Shown here one piece after another: positions 8,388 to 14,868 of a stretch of DNA of 17,693 nt. The notes under the pieces were generated by a model. It saw only the letters and a list, made by a program, of their open reading frames with translations. It did not search any database and had not been told where the DNA came from. The DNA comes from an uncultured Clostridia bacterium (lineage in GTDB: Bacteria > Bacillota > Clostridia > Oscillospirales > Acutalibacteraceae). Position 1 is the first letter of the stretch. The number at the start of each line of letters is the position of its first letter. Made by a program: the position numbers and the translations under genes. Location: contig CALEJD010000108.1 of the NCBI GenBank assembly GCA_937898195.1, forward strand, positions 1 through 17,693. The letters are read 5' to 3'.

Positions 8388-8582
8388 TTATTTCATATTC
8401 TCTTCGTATGACTTAATCATCTTTTTAACCATCTGACCGCCAACAGAACCTGCCTGCTTTGAAGTAAGGTCACCGTTGTAGCCCTGTTTAAGATTTACGC
8501 CAACTTCTGATGCAGCTTCCATCTTGAAACGGTTAAGAGCTTCACGAGCTTCTGGTACTACGTTCTTATTACCTCTTGACAT
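8388..8582 (-). CDS. Alpha/beta-type small acid-soluble spore protein
   Basis: A 64-residue DNA-binding spore core protein that coats and protects spore DNA and is degraded at germination. The family features are clear: VVPEAREALNRFKMEAASEVGV followed by GDLTSKQAGSVGGQMVKKMI, the second conserved block that contacts DNA. MEAASEVG (about 21-28) matches the GPR cleavage site, with the expected cut after E22; the gpr gene is also in this window. GGGGTG lies 8 bases before the ATG. A sigma-G-like CATAATA is at 8628-8634 and a terminator follows. It is monocistronic. I give no symbol because alpha/beta paralogues cannot be told apart by sequence alone. Confidence 0.96.
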   Translation of the reverse strand: MSRGNKNVVPEAREALNRFKMEAASEVGVNLKQGYNGDLTSKQAGSVGGQMVKKMIKSYEENMK

Positions 8583-8627
8583 CTTATTTACACCCCAATC
8601 ATTCTAAAACTCTTACGTTTGCAATAG

Positions 8628-8634
8628 TATTATG
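8628..8634 (-). promoter_or_regulatory. Candidate forespore (sigma-G-like) -10 of the SASP gene
   Basis: CATAATA on the minus strand fits the sigma-G -10 pattern and would give a start near 8621, about 40 bases before the SASP ATG. The -35 is not convincing: upstream is an AATAATAA tract without a clear GNATR at the right spacing. The call rests mainly on SASP genes being known sigma-G targets. Confidence 0.35.
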
Positions 8635-8673
8635 AGCTTCTAATTAGGGATTATTATTGAAAAATTTTGCTAA

Positions 8674-9546
8674 TTATTTATAGTCTCTTAACGAACAGAA
8701 CTCATATCCATCTTCTCTTGCTTTATCAATAATTCTTGCAAGTGCATTTGCATTATCGGGTGATACAGAGTGCAATAAAATCACAGCTCCTGGATGAAGT
8801 CTTGAAACAACTGTATCATAGGCATAGTCTGCGCCTTTTTGATTATTCAAATCCCAATCCGCATAAGCTAATGACCAGAATACGCTTGTAAAACCTAACT
8901 CTCCAACCGTATTCAAGGCATTTTCGTTATATTCACCTTTTGGGAATCTGAAATACGGCTCACTGTAATTAAAATTATCTCTTAAATATTTATCCATTCC
9001 CAAAATTTCTTCTTTTATCTGTTCAGTTCCGATTTCTGCAAAAGATGGGTGTGTTACAGAGTGATTACCAACAATATGACCATCTGCAATCATTCGCTTT
9101 ATCAAGTCAGGATTTTCTTTAACCTGTGGCAAAGTACAGAAAAAGGCAGCATTGACATTTTTCTCTTTTAGTACATCGAGAATTTTTGATGTGTAGCCAT
9201 TTTCATAACCACAATCAAACGTTAAATATAAAACTTTATTCTGTGACTTTGTATCAAGACAAAATGCTTTAAAATTATTGGATTCAAAATATTTTTGTGC
9301 ATTTATTGAAATTTCATTTGCAACACCATTTTTTGCTACGCCATAACTATGTGACTTTTTATCATTTGTTCCCATTGGCTCTGGTGCTACTGAAGTTTCA
9401 GGCTCATCAAATTGAGTTATTGTTTCAGTCTGTGTTTCTGTTTGTGTTTCTGATACTTTTGGTTCAGCTTCTGTATTTTGTTTTGTGCAAGAGCAAAGCA
9501 AAGTTAGCGATAGAACAGCACATAAAGGTTTAATAAATTTATTCAT
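8674..9546 (-). CDS. pdaA: PdaA-type polysaccharide deacetylase lipoprotein
   Basis: NodB-fold deacetylase of the PdaA type, which removes the acetyl group from MurNAc so that muramic-delta-lactam can form in the spore cortex. The N-terminus is a lipoprotein signal with lipobox LCSC (lipid on C20). A low-complexity Thr/Glu/Gln/Pro linker (about 21-65) precedes the catalytic domain. YLTFDCGYENGY (D111) and GNHSVTHPSF (H162, H166) give the catalytic base and metal ligands; FRFPKGEYNE, FWSLAYADWD and HPGAVILLHSVSPDNA are PdaA-specific stretches. The residue after the catalytic D is C rather than D, as in other PdaA proteins that have a non-Asp there. It lies 10 bases after the 59-codon gene, with AAGG 8 bases before its ATG. 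A few other PdaA-like roles remain possible. Confidence 0.92.
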   Translation of the reverse strand: MNKFIKPLCAVLSLTLLCSCTKQNTEAEPKVSETQTETQTETITQFDEPETSVAPEPMGTNDKKSHSYGVAKNGVANEISINAQKYFESNNFKAFCLDTKSQNKVLYLTFDCGYENGYTSKILDVLKEKNVNAAFFCTLPQVKENPDLIKRMIADGHIVGNHSVTHPSFAEIGTEQIKEEILGMDKYLRDNFNYSEPYFRFPKGEYNENALNTVGELGFTSVFWSLAYADWDLNNQKGADYAYDTVVSRLHPGAVILLHSVSPDNANALARIIDKAREDGYEFCSLRDYK

Positions 9547-9556
9547 TTAAACAACC

Positions 9557-9736
9557 TTATTTCATCATACTATTCATATTTTCAACAACATCTGAAAATG
9601 TGTTTACAGCTTTCTTTGCTGTCTTTTTCATCTTCTTTTTTGTTGCGTTATTTGACATTGCATTAGTCATTGCAAGGGCTGCTGTACCTGCAAGAACACC
9701 TGCGCCAAGTGCTTTATACATTGTATTGTTGTTCAT
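9557..9736 (-). CDS. Small unknown protein, hydrophobic N-half and basic helix
   Basis: I do not recognise this 59-residue protein. It starts at ATG 9736 (MNNNTMYKALGAG) with a strong AAAGGGG site 8 bases upstream; an in-frame TTG at 9754 falls before that site and is not the start. Residues 9-27 are small and hydrophobic (Ala/Gly/Leu-rich) and may span or dip into the membrane. Then comes a lysine cluster (NATKKKMKKTAKKA) and an amphipathic tail ending in MNSMMK. The layout resembles YtxH-like small proteins, but I see no diagnostic match. It is co-oriented with pdaA and 10 bases upstream, so probably co-transcribed, which hints at a spore-envelope role (inference). Confidence 0.75.
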   Translation of the reverse strand: MNNNTMYKALGAGVLAGTAALAMTNAMSNNATKKKMKKTAKKAVNTFSDVVENMNSMMK

Positions 9737-9824
9737 TTTCTCTTCCCCTTTCAATTTTTTTCGCTCACAATTTAATGAGCAAATATATTTTTTGAAAAAG
9801 AAATAAAAAAATTAAAAAATAATG

Positions 9825-9853
9825 TTTAAAATTATTTCTAAAAATGTTATACT
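9825..9853 (+). promoter_or_regulatory. Extended -10 promoter of trmL
   Basis: TTTAAA (9825-9830), 17 bases, TATACT (9848-9853), preceded by TGt to give an extended -10. Transcription would begin near 9860, about 30 bases before the trmL ATG. The -35 is only partial, as is usual when an extended -10 is present. The 155-base divergent gap 9737-9891 otherwise holds only AT-rich sequence. Confidence 0.55.
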
Positions 9854-9891
9854 TTAAATTACATAAAAATTTCAAAATTTTGGTGATAAAA

Positions 9892-10398
9892 ATGACACTT
9901 AATATTGTAATGGTTGAGCCTGAAATCCCACAAAATACTGGTAATGTTGCCCGAACTTGTGCAGCAACAGGAGCAAGACTTCATTTGGTTGGTAAAATGG
10001 GATTTACACCTGATGATAAAAAGTTAAAAAGAGCAGGTCTTGATTACTGGTATTTGCTTGATATTACATATTACGACTCACTTGAAGAGTTCTTTGAAAA
10101 AAATCAAGGTGGTAACTTTTTCTATTTTTCAACAAAAGCACAAAAAAGACATTCTGATGTAAAATACCCTGACAACACATATCTCGTTTTTGGCAAAGAA
10201 ACTGCGGGACTTCCTGAAGATTTACTTTTTGCAAATCCTGACAAATGCGTGAGAATTCCTATGATTGATGAAGCGAGAAGTCTTAATCTTTCAAATGCAG
10301 TTGCCATCGGTGTTTATGAAACACTCAGACAATGGGATTATCCACAATTGTTGGAGTCAGGAGAATTAAGAAATTACAATTGGAGCGACCAGCAATGA
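9892..10398 (+). CDS. trmL: tRNA (cytidine/uridine-34 2'-O)-methyltransferase TrmL
   Basis: SPOUT-fold enzyme that methylates the ribose of the wobble base of tRNA-Leu species with S-adenosylmethionine. The 168-residue protein has the three SPOUT motifs: EPEIPQNTGNVARTCAATGA (about 9-28), VFGKETAGLPEDLL, and IPMIDEARSLNLSNAVAIGVYE, which form the knot that binds SAM. I start at ATG 9892 (MTLNIVMVEPEIPQNTGN) with GGTGAT 4 bases upstream. The in-frame ATG at 9844 lies inside the -10 of its own promoter. It overlaps the next gene by ATGA. Identity is secure; the exact tRNA targets are by family. Confidence 0.95.
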   Translation: MTLNIVMVEPEIPQNTGNVARTCAATGARLHLVGKMGFTPDDKKLKRAGLDYWYLLDITYYDSLEEFFEKNQGGNFFYFSTKAQKRHSDVKYPDNTYLVFGKETAGLPEDLLFANPDKCVRIPMIDEARSLNLSNAVAIGVYETLRQWDYPQLLESGELRNYNWSDQQ

Positions 10399-10766
10399 AA
10401 ACTCCACAGTCATTAATTGAATACTGTCTCTCAAAAACCGGTGCCTATGTTGACCACCCTTTTGGACCAGATTCAGAAATAATTAAAGTTGAAAAGAAAA
10501 TTTTTGCACAATTTTTTCAATTAAAAGGAATTGATAACATAACACTTAAATGCGATGCTATGACTGGTCAATTTTACAGACAGATGTTTCCTAACGTTGT
10601 TGTAAGAGGTTACCATTGCCCACCTGTTCAGCAGCCTTATTTCAACACGTTTCCGTTAGATGGTTCTGTGCCTGATGAGATAATTTTTGAAATGATAGAC
10701 CATAGTTATTCGGTAGTTATTGGTAAATTACCGAAATATTTACAAAGAAAATTGAATGAAGAATAG
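10395..10766 (+). CDS. MmcQ/YjbR family protein
   Basis: A 123-residue protein of the MmcQ/YjbR (CyaY-like, double-wing) family, which has no settled function. It starts at ATG 10395, overlapping the trmL stop (ATGA), with GGAG 9 bases upstream. Family features are LIEYCLSKTGAYVDHPFGPDSEIIKVEKKIFA at the N-terminus, a central LKCDA strand, and a DEIIFEMIDHSYSVV-type C-terminal helix preceding the final strand. The length matches the family. Co-transcription with trmL is likely; a functional link is not implied by the sequence. A terminator follows 4 bases after the stop. Confidence 0.88.
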   Translation: MKTPQSLIEYCLSKTGAYVDHPFGPDSEIIKVEKKIFAQFFQLKGIDNITLKCDAMTGQFYRQMFPNVVVRGYHCPPVQQPYFNTFPLDGSVPDEIIFEMIDHSYSVVIGKLPKYLQRKLNEE

Positions 10767-10770
10767 AATA

Positions 10771-10811
10771 ACGCACCCACAATATATATTCACTGTGGGT
10801 GTGTTTTTTTT
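10771..10811 (+). terminator. Strong intrinsic terminator between convergent genes
   Basis: ACGCACCCACA pairs with TGTGGGTGTGT (11 pairs, one G-T) around a 12-base loop, then a run of eight T ending at 10811. It ends the trmL transcript. The histidine kinase gene converges and stops at 10814-10816; read from that side the same stem has only scattered T residues after it, so it is weaker there. Confidence 0.9.
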
Positions 10812-10813
10812 GC

Positions 10814-12898
10814 TTATTCACTTAATGGGAATGTTAGGCGTACTTTAAAAAGGTCACCATCAATTTGAATATCAAGTTTACCTTTTTGAATTTCAGTCAA
10901 AGATTTTGCAATTGAAAGACCTAATCCGCTACCTTCTGTATTTCTTGAACTATCACCACGCACAAAGCGTTCCATCAGCTCATCACCTGAAATATTAAGT
11001 GGGTCTTTTGAAATGTTTCTAAATGAAATTTCTGCTTTATCTACTTTACGCGTCGCATCAATATAAACTCGTGTATTAGGTTGAGCATATTTTGCAATAT
11101 TGTTGAGTATATTATCGAAAACACGCCATATATGGCGATTGTCAGCCATTACAAGCAACAAATCATCAGTTTTATTAAGAACAACTTGCAAATTGTAATT
11201 TGCGAACTTCTCATCATACTCACCAAGAGCTTGTGACAGCAAAATACCTAACTCAAGTTTACTAAAGTTAACATTAACATTACCTGTTGATACTTTTGAT
11301 GCTTCTAACAAGTCATCAATAAGCTTTTTAAGTCTTGCAGATTGACGAGATAATACGTCTATATACTCTTTTGCAGTTTCATTTTCAATTTCTTCTTTTT
11401 CAAGCAAATCAACATAGTTGATAATTGAAGTTAATGGGGTTTTAATATCATGAGAAACATTTGTAATGAGCTCTGTTTTGAAGCGTTCACTCTTCATTCT
11501 CTCTTCAACTGCTTTTGCAATACCATCGTTTATATTATTAATATTTTCAGCGTGGTCTTTTATATCAAGAAACATATATTTTGTGTCAATTTTTTTATAA
11601 ACATTGCCCTTTGCAATTTCTTCTGTACCCTTTTTTATTCGTTTAAGTAGTATTGCAACAACAATTATACCTACGCAAAGAACACAGTTCAAAATCCATG
11701 TAGTAGGCCATAAAAAGCCCCAATCAAGTGTAAGTATTATAAACTCAAAAAGCATTATGCTAACTACTGCAACAATTGTTTTCCACACAAGAGGAATTGA
11801 ACGCAACATTGAAATTGAAAACTTAAAAGATTTTTTGAATAGCTCTTTGATGCAACTAAATATCTTTTTTAATATTCTAAAAACAATTGATAAAATCTTA
11901 TAGATAATTGTTGTATTAATAAAAGTTTCTGTTTTAAATCTTACTGCAATTGTCATTGCGAGAATTGCTAACAAACTTCCATCAAGAAATGTAGCAATAA
12001 CAACCAAAACTGCAATATACGGCATTGCTACCCATAGTGTTATATCGGAATTGTAACTTATCATTTCAAAATAAACATTATCGCAAATCCAGAAAATACC
12101 ACAACCTAAAAGCAAGGTTATCACAGAAAGCAATGCAATCATAATATCAATCGGAAATTTGTCAAATTTTGATATATAGATTCCTTCAAAATCTTTTTTA
12201 TGACCTGCCGCGCACATTATAAATACCAATAGTGCAACGGAAGATAAAATTGAAATAATTGCTATTATAAAAAGTGCTATTTGTTTATCAGCAACCAAAT
12301 TAAATAATTCGTTTATGTAATAAAAACAATCTTTTACAACAAATTCTTTCTTTAAACATACCGTTATTTCATATTCTACATTCTCATAACAATCAGCATC
12401 TTCATAAGATACAGATGTGGTTTCATAAAAGACTGAGCCCGTTTCGAGTTCGGTATCATTTACTTTTTGCGAATTTGAATTATTGGGGTTATTACGATAT
12501 TCTTCTTTTAATACGCTAAAGCTGTGCACACCGGTATTAATAATATCACTTGCCGAATCATCAATGTTTGAAAAAACAATTTTATCATCAGAATCTTTAA
12601 TTTCTACCAACAAGTTTTTAGACATAAAATTGTAAACTGCTTCTTCAAATATTTCACCACCAACTTGAGAAGCATCACCGTGCTTTTCGTAATATTCAAC
12701 ATAATCGCCGAGTCTGGATATTGGATTCCACGTCATACCTGTCAACAAGGTCTTTTTAAAGTCATAGCGGTCACTTTCAGTTGCAAAAGCACCTGAACCA
12801 AACCCAAATAACAAAAGTGCTGATGATAGCAATGCAGACAAAAGCATCACAGCAAAAAGAACTGTTGCCACACATTTAACGACCGTATTATTTCTCAT
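10814..12898 (-). CDS. Sensor histidine kinase, polytopic
   Basis: A 694-residue membrane histidine kinase, partner of the response regulator upstream. One span at about 8-32 is followed by an extracytoplasmic region (about 33-205). A further block of hydrophobic spans covers roughly 206-232, 250-275, 285-320, 371-393 and 400-418, and a HAMP-like linker spans 420-465. The phospho-acceptor is H483 in NVSHDIKTPLTSI; the N box (RVFDNILNNIAKYA) and G box (NTEGSGLGLSIAKSL) of the ATPase domain are intact. The start is ATG 12898, within the regulator's stop (TGATG), with GAGG 9 bases upstream; the in-frame GTG 12901 is less likely. The signal sensed cannot be told from the sequence. Confidence 0.93.
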   Translation of the reverse strand: MRNNTVVKCVATVLFAVMLLSALLSSALLLFGFGSGAFATESDRYDFKKTLLTGMTWNPISRLGDYVEYYEKHGDASQVGGEIFEEAVYNFMSKNLLVEIKDSDDKIVFSNIDDSASDIINTGVHSFSVLKEEYRNNPNNSNSQKVNDTELETGSVFYETTSVSYEDADCYENVEYEITVCLKKEFVVKDCFYYINELFNLVADKQIALFIIAIISILSSVALLVFIMCAAGHKKDFEGIYISKFDKFPIDIMIALLSVITLLLGCGIFWICDNVYFEMISYNSDITLWVAMPYIAVLVVIATFLDGSLLAILAMTIAVRFKTETFINTTIIYKILSIVFRILKKIFSCIKELFKKSFKFSISMLRSIPLVWKTIVAVVSIMLFEFIILTLDWGFLWPTTWILNCVLCVGIIVVAILLKRIKKGTEEIAKGNVYKKIDTKYMFLDIKDHAENINNINDGIAKAVEERMKSERFKTELITNVSHDIKTPLTSIINYVDLLEKEEIENETAKEYIDVLSRQSARLKKLIDDLLEASKVSTGNVNVNFSKLELGILLSQALGEYDEKFANYNLQVVLNKTDDLLLVMADNRHIWRVFDNILNNIAKYAQPNTRVYIDATRKVDKAEISFRNISKDPLNISGDELMERFVRGDSSRNTEGSGLGLSIAKSLTEIQKGKLDIQIDGDLFKVRLTFPLSE

Positions 12899-13593
12899 CA
12901 CATAACACCTCTTTCAATCTTGTAGCCCTGTCCCCACACTACTTTCAAATAACGTGGTTCAGCAGGATTAATTTCGATTTTTTCTCGAAGGTGTCTAATA
13001 TGTACTGCAACTGTACTTTCTGCGCCATAGGGATTATCTTTCCACACTTTAAGATATATTTCGCGTGGAGAATAGACTTTGCCTGCATTTTGCATTAAAA
13101 AATACAGTATTTCATATTCTTTTGGTGTGAGTGAAACCTTTTCGCCATCAACTGTTACCTTTTTGGCGTTGTCATCAAGTTCTAATGTGCCGATTACTAT
13201 TGATTGTTCGTTAGTTTTACCACCACCGAGCATCATATATCGGCGAAGTTGAGATTTTACTCTCGCTATAACTTCAACAGGATTAAAAGGTTTTGTAATA
13301 TAGTCATCTGCACCAACATTTAGTCCTAAAACCTTATCGGTATCTTCACTTTTTGCCGTTAACAAAATAACGGGAATATTAGAAATTTCACGAATTTTCA
13401 CCATAGCACAAATGCCATCTAATACAGGCATCATAATATCTAAAAGAGCTAAATGAATATCTTCTGTTTTTACTTTCTCTATTGCCTCATTACCGTTGTA
13501 AGCAAGAATTGTGTTATACCCCTCTGATTTAAGATAAATATCAAGTGCATTGACAATATCTTTTTCATCATCACAAACAAGAATATTATACAT
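12898..13593 (-). CDS. OmpR/PhoB-family response regulator
   Basis: A 231-residue two-domain regulator. The receiver domain (1-118) has the acidic pair DD (8-9), phospho-acceptor D52 in LALLDIMMP, T in ILLTAKS and K in DYITKPF. The C-terminal winged helix (about 132-229) has SLTPKEYEILYFLMQNAGKV and ESTVAVHIRHLREKI, the recognition helix region. I start at ATG 13593 (MYNILVCDDEKD) with GGAGG 8 bases upstream; the in-frame codons upstream add 17 residues not seen in the family. It is coupled to the kinase gene (one-base overlap). Tandem 11-bp repeats at 13650-13671 suggest it controls its own promoter. Confidence 0.96.
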   Translation of the reverse strand: MYNILVCDDEKDIVNALDIYLKSEGYNTILAYNGNEAIEKVKTEDIHLALLDIMMPVLDGICAMVKIREISNIPVILLTAKSEDTDKVLGLNVGADDYITKPFNPVEVIARVKSQLRRYMMLGGGKTNEQSIVIGTLELDDNAKKVTVDGEKVSLTPKEYEILYFLMQNAGKVYSPREIYLKVWKDNPYGAESTVAVHIRHLREKIEINPAEPRYLKVVWGQGYKIERGVM

Positions 13594-13615
13594 ATTTTCA
13601 ACCTCCAACGGTATT

Positions 13616-13644
13616 GTAATAAAAATAGTTTTAAGAATAAACAA
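13616..13644 (-). promoter_or_regulatory. Candidate promoter of the two-component operon
   Basis: Minus strand: TTGTTT (13639-13644), 17 bases, TATTAC (13616-13621). Both boxes are imperfect (about 3 and 4 of 6), as expected of an activator-dependent promoter. The direct repeats at 13650-13671 end 5 bases upstream of the -35. Confidence 0.4.
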
Positions 13645-13649
13645 GTTAA

Positions 13650-13671
13650 ATTATTAAGATTTTATTAAGAT
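13650..13671 (-). promoter_or_regulatory. Tandem 11-bp direct repeat, candidate response-regulator site
   Basis: On the minus strand the 11-mers ATCTTAATAAA (13661-13671) and ATCTTAATAAT (13650-13660) lie head to tail with no gap and match at 10 of 11 positions. Two half-sites in direct orientation at 11-bp spacing is the classical target of dimeric OmpR/PhoB-family regulators, and the site abuts the candidate -35 of the operon encoding such a regulator. Binding is inferred, not shown. Confidence 0.5.
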
Positions 13672-13682
13672 AAAAAGCAATA

Positions 13683-13701
13683 GCGGGAGCAAAGCTCCCG
13701 C
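13683..13701 (-). terminator. Hairpin terminator after yhaM
   Basis: A perfect 8-bp GC-rich stem, GCGGGAGC / GCTCCCGC, with a 3-base loop, 8 bases past the yhaM stop. On the minus strand a T-run (TTTTT, 13673-13677) follows only after six bases (TATTGC), so it is slightly off the ideal form but in the right place. Confidence 0.65.
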
Positions 13702-13708
13702 CCTATTA

Positions 13709-14674
13709 TCAAAGGATATCAACCTTTAATTCTGCGTCGTTATATTTATAGAATTTTCTGTCTTCAAGTGCCCAAAGACGATTTGTGAACTCGCCTTTTT
13801 CTATTCCGCTGACTGCATCCATAATTTCATAAATTCTTGCGTCCATCAAGTCAAGTTGTGAAAGCAATTCAGCTTCAAGAAAAAGTGGTCTAACTGCTGC
13901 GCCAAATTCAGGCTCACCGTGATGTGACAAAATCATATGTTGCAAAAGCATTGATTTTTCACCATCAATCCCGAGTTTCTCCCCTGCTTCTTTAACCATC
14001 ATTGCGCCCATTACAAGATGTCCTAAAAGATTGCCTTCAACAGTATATCCTGATGCTATGCCTGTTTCTTTAACATCAAATTCAATTGTTTTTGCGATAT
14101 CGTGAAGTATAGCCCCTGAAACTAGCAACTCTCTGTTAACGAAAGGATAAACCTTGCAAATACTTTCACATAGTTTTACTATCGATGATGTGTGCATTAA
14201 AAGTCCGCAACGGATAGCATGGTGCAATCTAAATGCTGCAGGGAAATAAAGAATCTTTTCTTTATTATTTTCAAGTAAATATGTAACAACTTTTTTTAAG
14301 TCATTATCTTTAAAGCCATCAATAGTTTCGAGAAGAAAATTAAACATATCTTCGCCGCTATAATCCGCTGATTTTACATAGTCTGAAACATCAACTCCGT
14401 CACTTTCAACTACAGGACGGATTCTGTCAATTCTCAACTGGTCGTGACCATTGTATTGAGAGATTGAACCTCTTACCTTTACAAACATATCGTTTTCATA
14501 TTTGCCGTGAGAAACCTCGTTATAATCCCAAAGTTTTGCAAAAATTTCTCCTGTTTTATCAGAAAGTACAATATCAAGATAAAAATTGCCGTTTTTGGCT
14601 GTTTTCTTGTCGCATTGTTTGATTACTGCATAGCCTTCAACAAGACCATTATTGCCAATTTCATTAAAATTCAT
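13709..14674 (-). CDS. yhaM: 3'-5' exoribonuclease YhaM family (OB fold plus HD domain)
   Basis: A 321-residue protein with an N-terminal OB-fold nucleic-acid-binding domain (about 1-90) and an HD metal-dependent phosphohydrolase domain (about 145-300). H161, HD at 191-192 (AILHDIAKT) and SHHGEPEFGA are the metal-binding motifs. Bacillus YhaM is a 3'-5' exonuclease on RNA and single-stranded DNA. I start at ATG 14674 (MNFNEIGNNG) with AAAGGA about 9 bases upstream; the longer frame up to 14716 would begin inside the promoter. It has its own sigma-A promoter directly after orf41 and a terminator. Confidence 0.93.
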   Translation of the reverse strand: MNFNEIGNNGLVEGYAVIKQCDKKTAKNGNFYLDIVLSDKTGEIFAKLWDYNEVSHGKYENDMFVKVRGSISQYNGHDQLRIDRIRPVVESDGVDVSDYVKSADYSGEDMFNFLLETIDGFKDNDLKKVVTYLLENNKEKILYFPAAFRLHHAIRCGLLMHTSSIVKLCESICKVYPFVNRELLVSGAILHDIAKTIEFDVKETGIASGYTVEGNLLGHLVMGAMMVKEAGEKLGIDGEKSMLLQHMILSHHGEPEFGAAVRPLFLEAELLSQLDLMDARIYEIMDAVSGIEKGEFTNRLWALEDRKFYKYNDAELKVDIL

Positions 14675-14707
14675 ATATTTAGTATTCCTTTCAACTGTAT
14701 ATATAAA

Positions 14708-14736
14708 ATTATACACTTTAAGAATAACTATTGCAA
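14708..14736 (-). promoter_or_regulatory. Sigma-A-type promoter of yhaM
   Basis: Minus strand: TTGCAA (14731-14736), exactly 17 bases, TATAAT (14708-14713). The start would be near 14701 with a leader of about 27 bases. The -35 begins only 6 bases past the stop of orf41, so vegetative yhaM expression is separate from the sporulation genes upstream. Confidence 0.75.
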
Positions 14737-14742
14737 TATCTT

Positions 14743-14868
14743 TTAGCCAAAAAGCATTCTACCTGTATTTTCTTGCACAATGAAAAAACCACAAAGTGAA
14801 AGTGTAATCAACAAAGTCACCATTGATGATAAAATAAAATTTTTTAAAAGTTTAGTTGTCTCTGACAT
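14743..14868 (-). CDS. Small single-span membrane protein coupled to spoIIP
   Basis: A 41-codon frame beginning MSETTKLLKNFILSS and ending ENTGRMLFG. Its ATG (14868) overlaps the spoIIP stop as TAATG, and AAAGGAG lies about 11 bases upstream within spoIIP. Residues about 10-31 form one hydrophobic span, leaving a short tail QENTGRMLFG. In Bacillus the gene after spoIIP is yqxA, a small membrane protein of unknown role; the position and a short polar tail after a single span suggest a counterpart, but this protein is much shorter and I cannot show homology by eye. The stop-start overlap and ribosome-binding site argue for a real gene. Confidence 0.65.
   Translation of the reverse strand: MSETTKLLKNFILSSMVTLLITLSLCGFFIVQENTGRMLFG

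Noticed and set aside
9763..9780. Inverted repeat GCTCA-N8-TGAGC upstream of the 59-codon gene
   Set aside because: Five-base arms in AT-rich DNA, with no clear promoter to place it relative to; could be chance.
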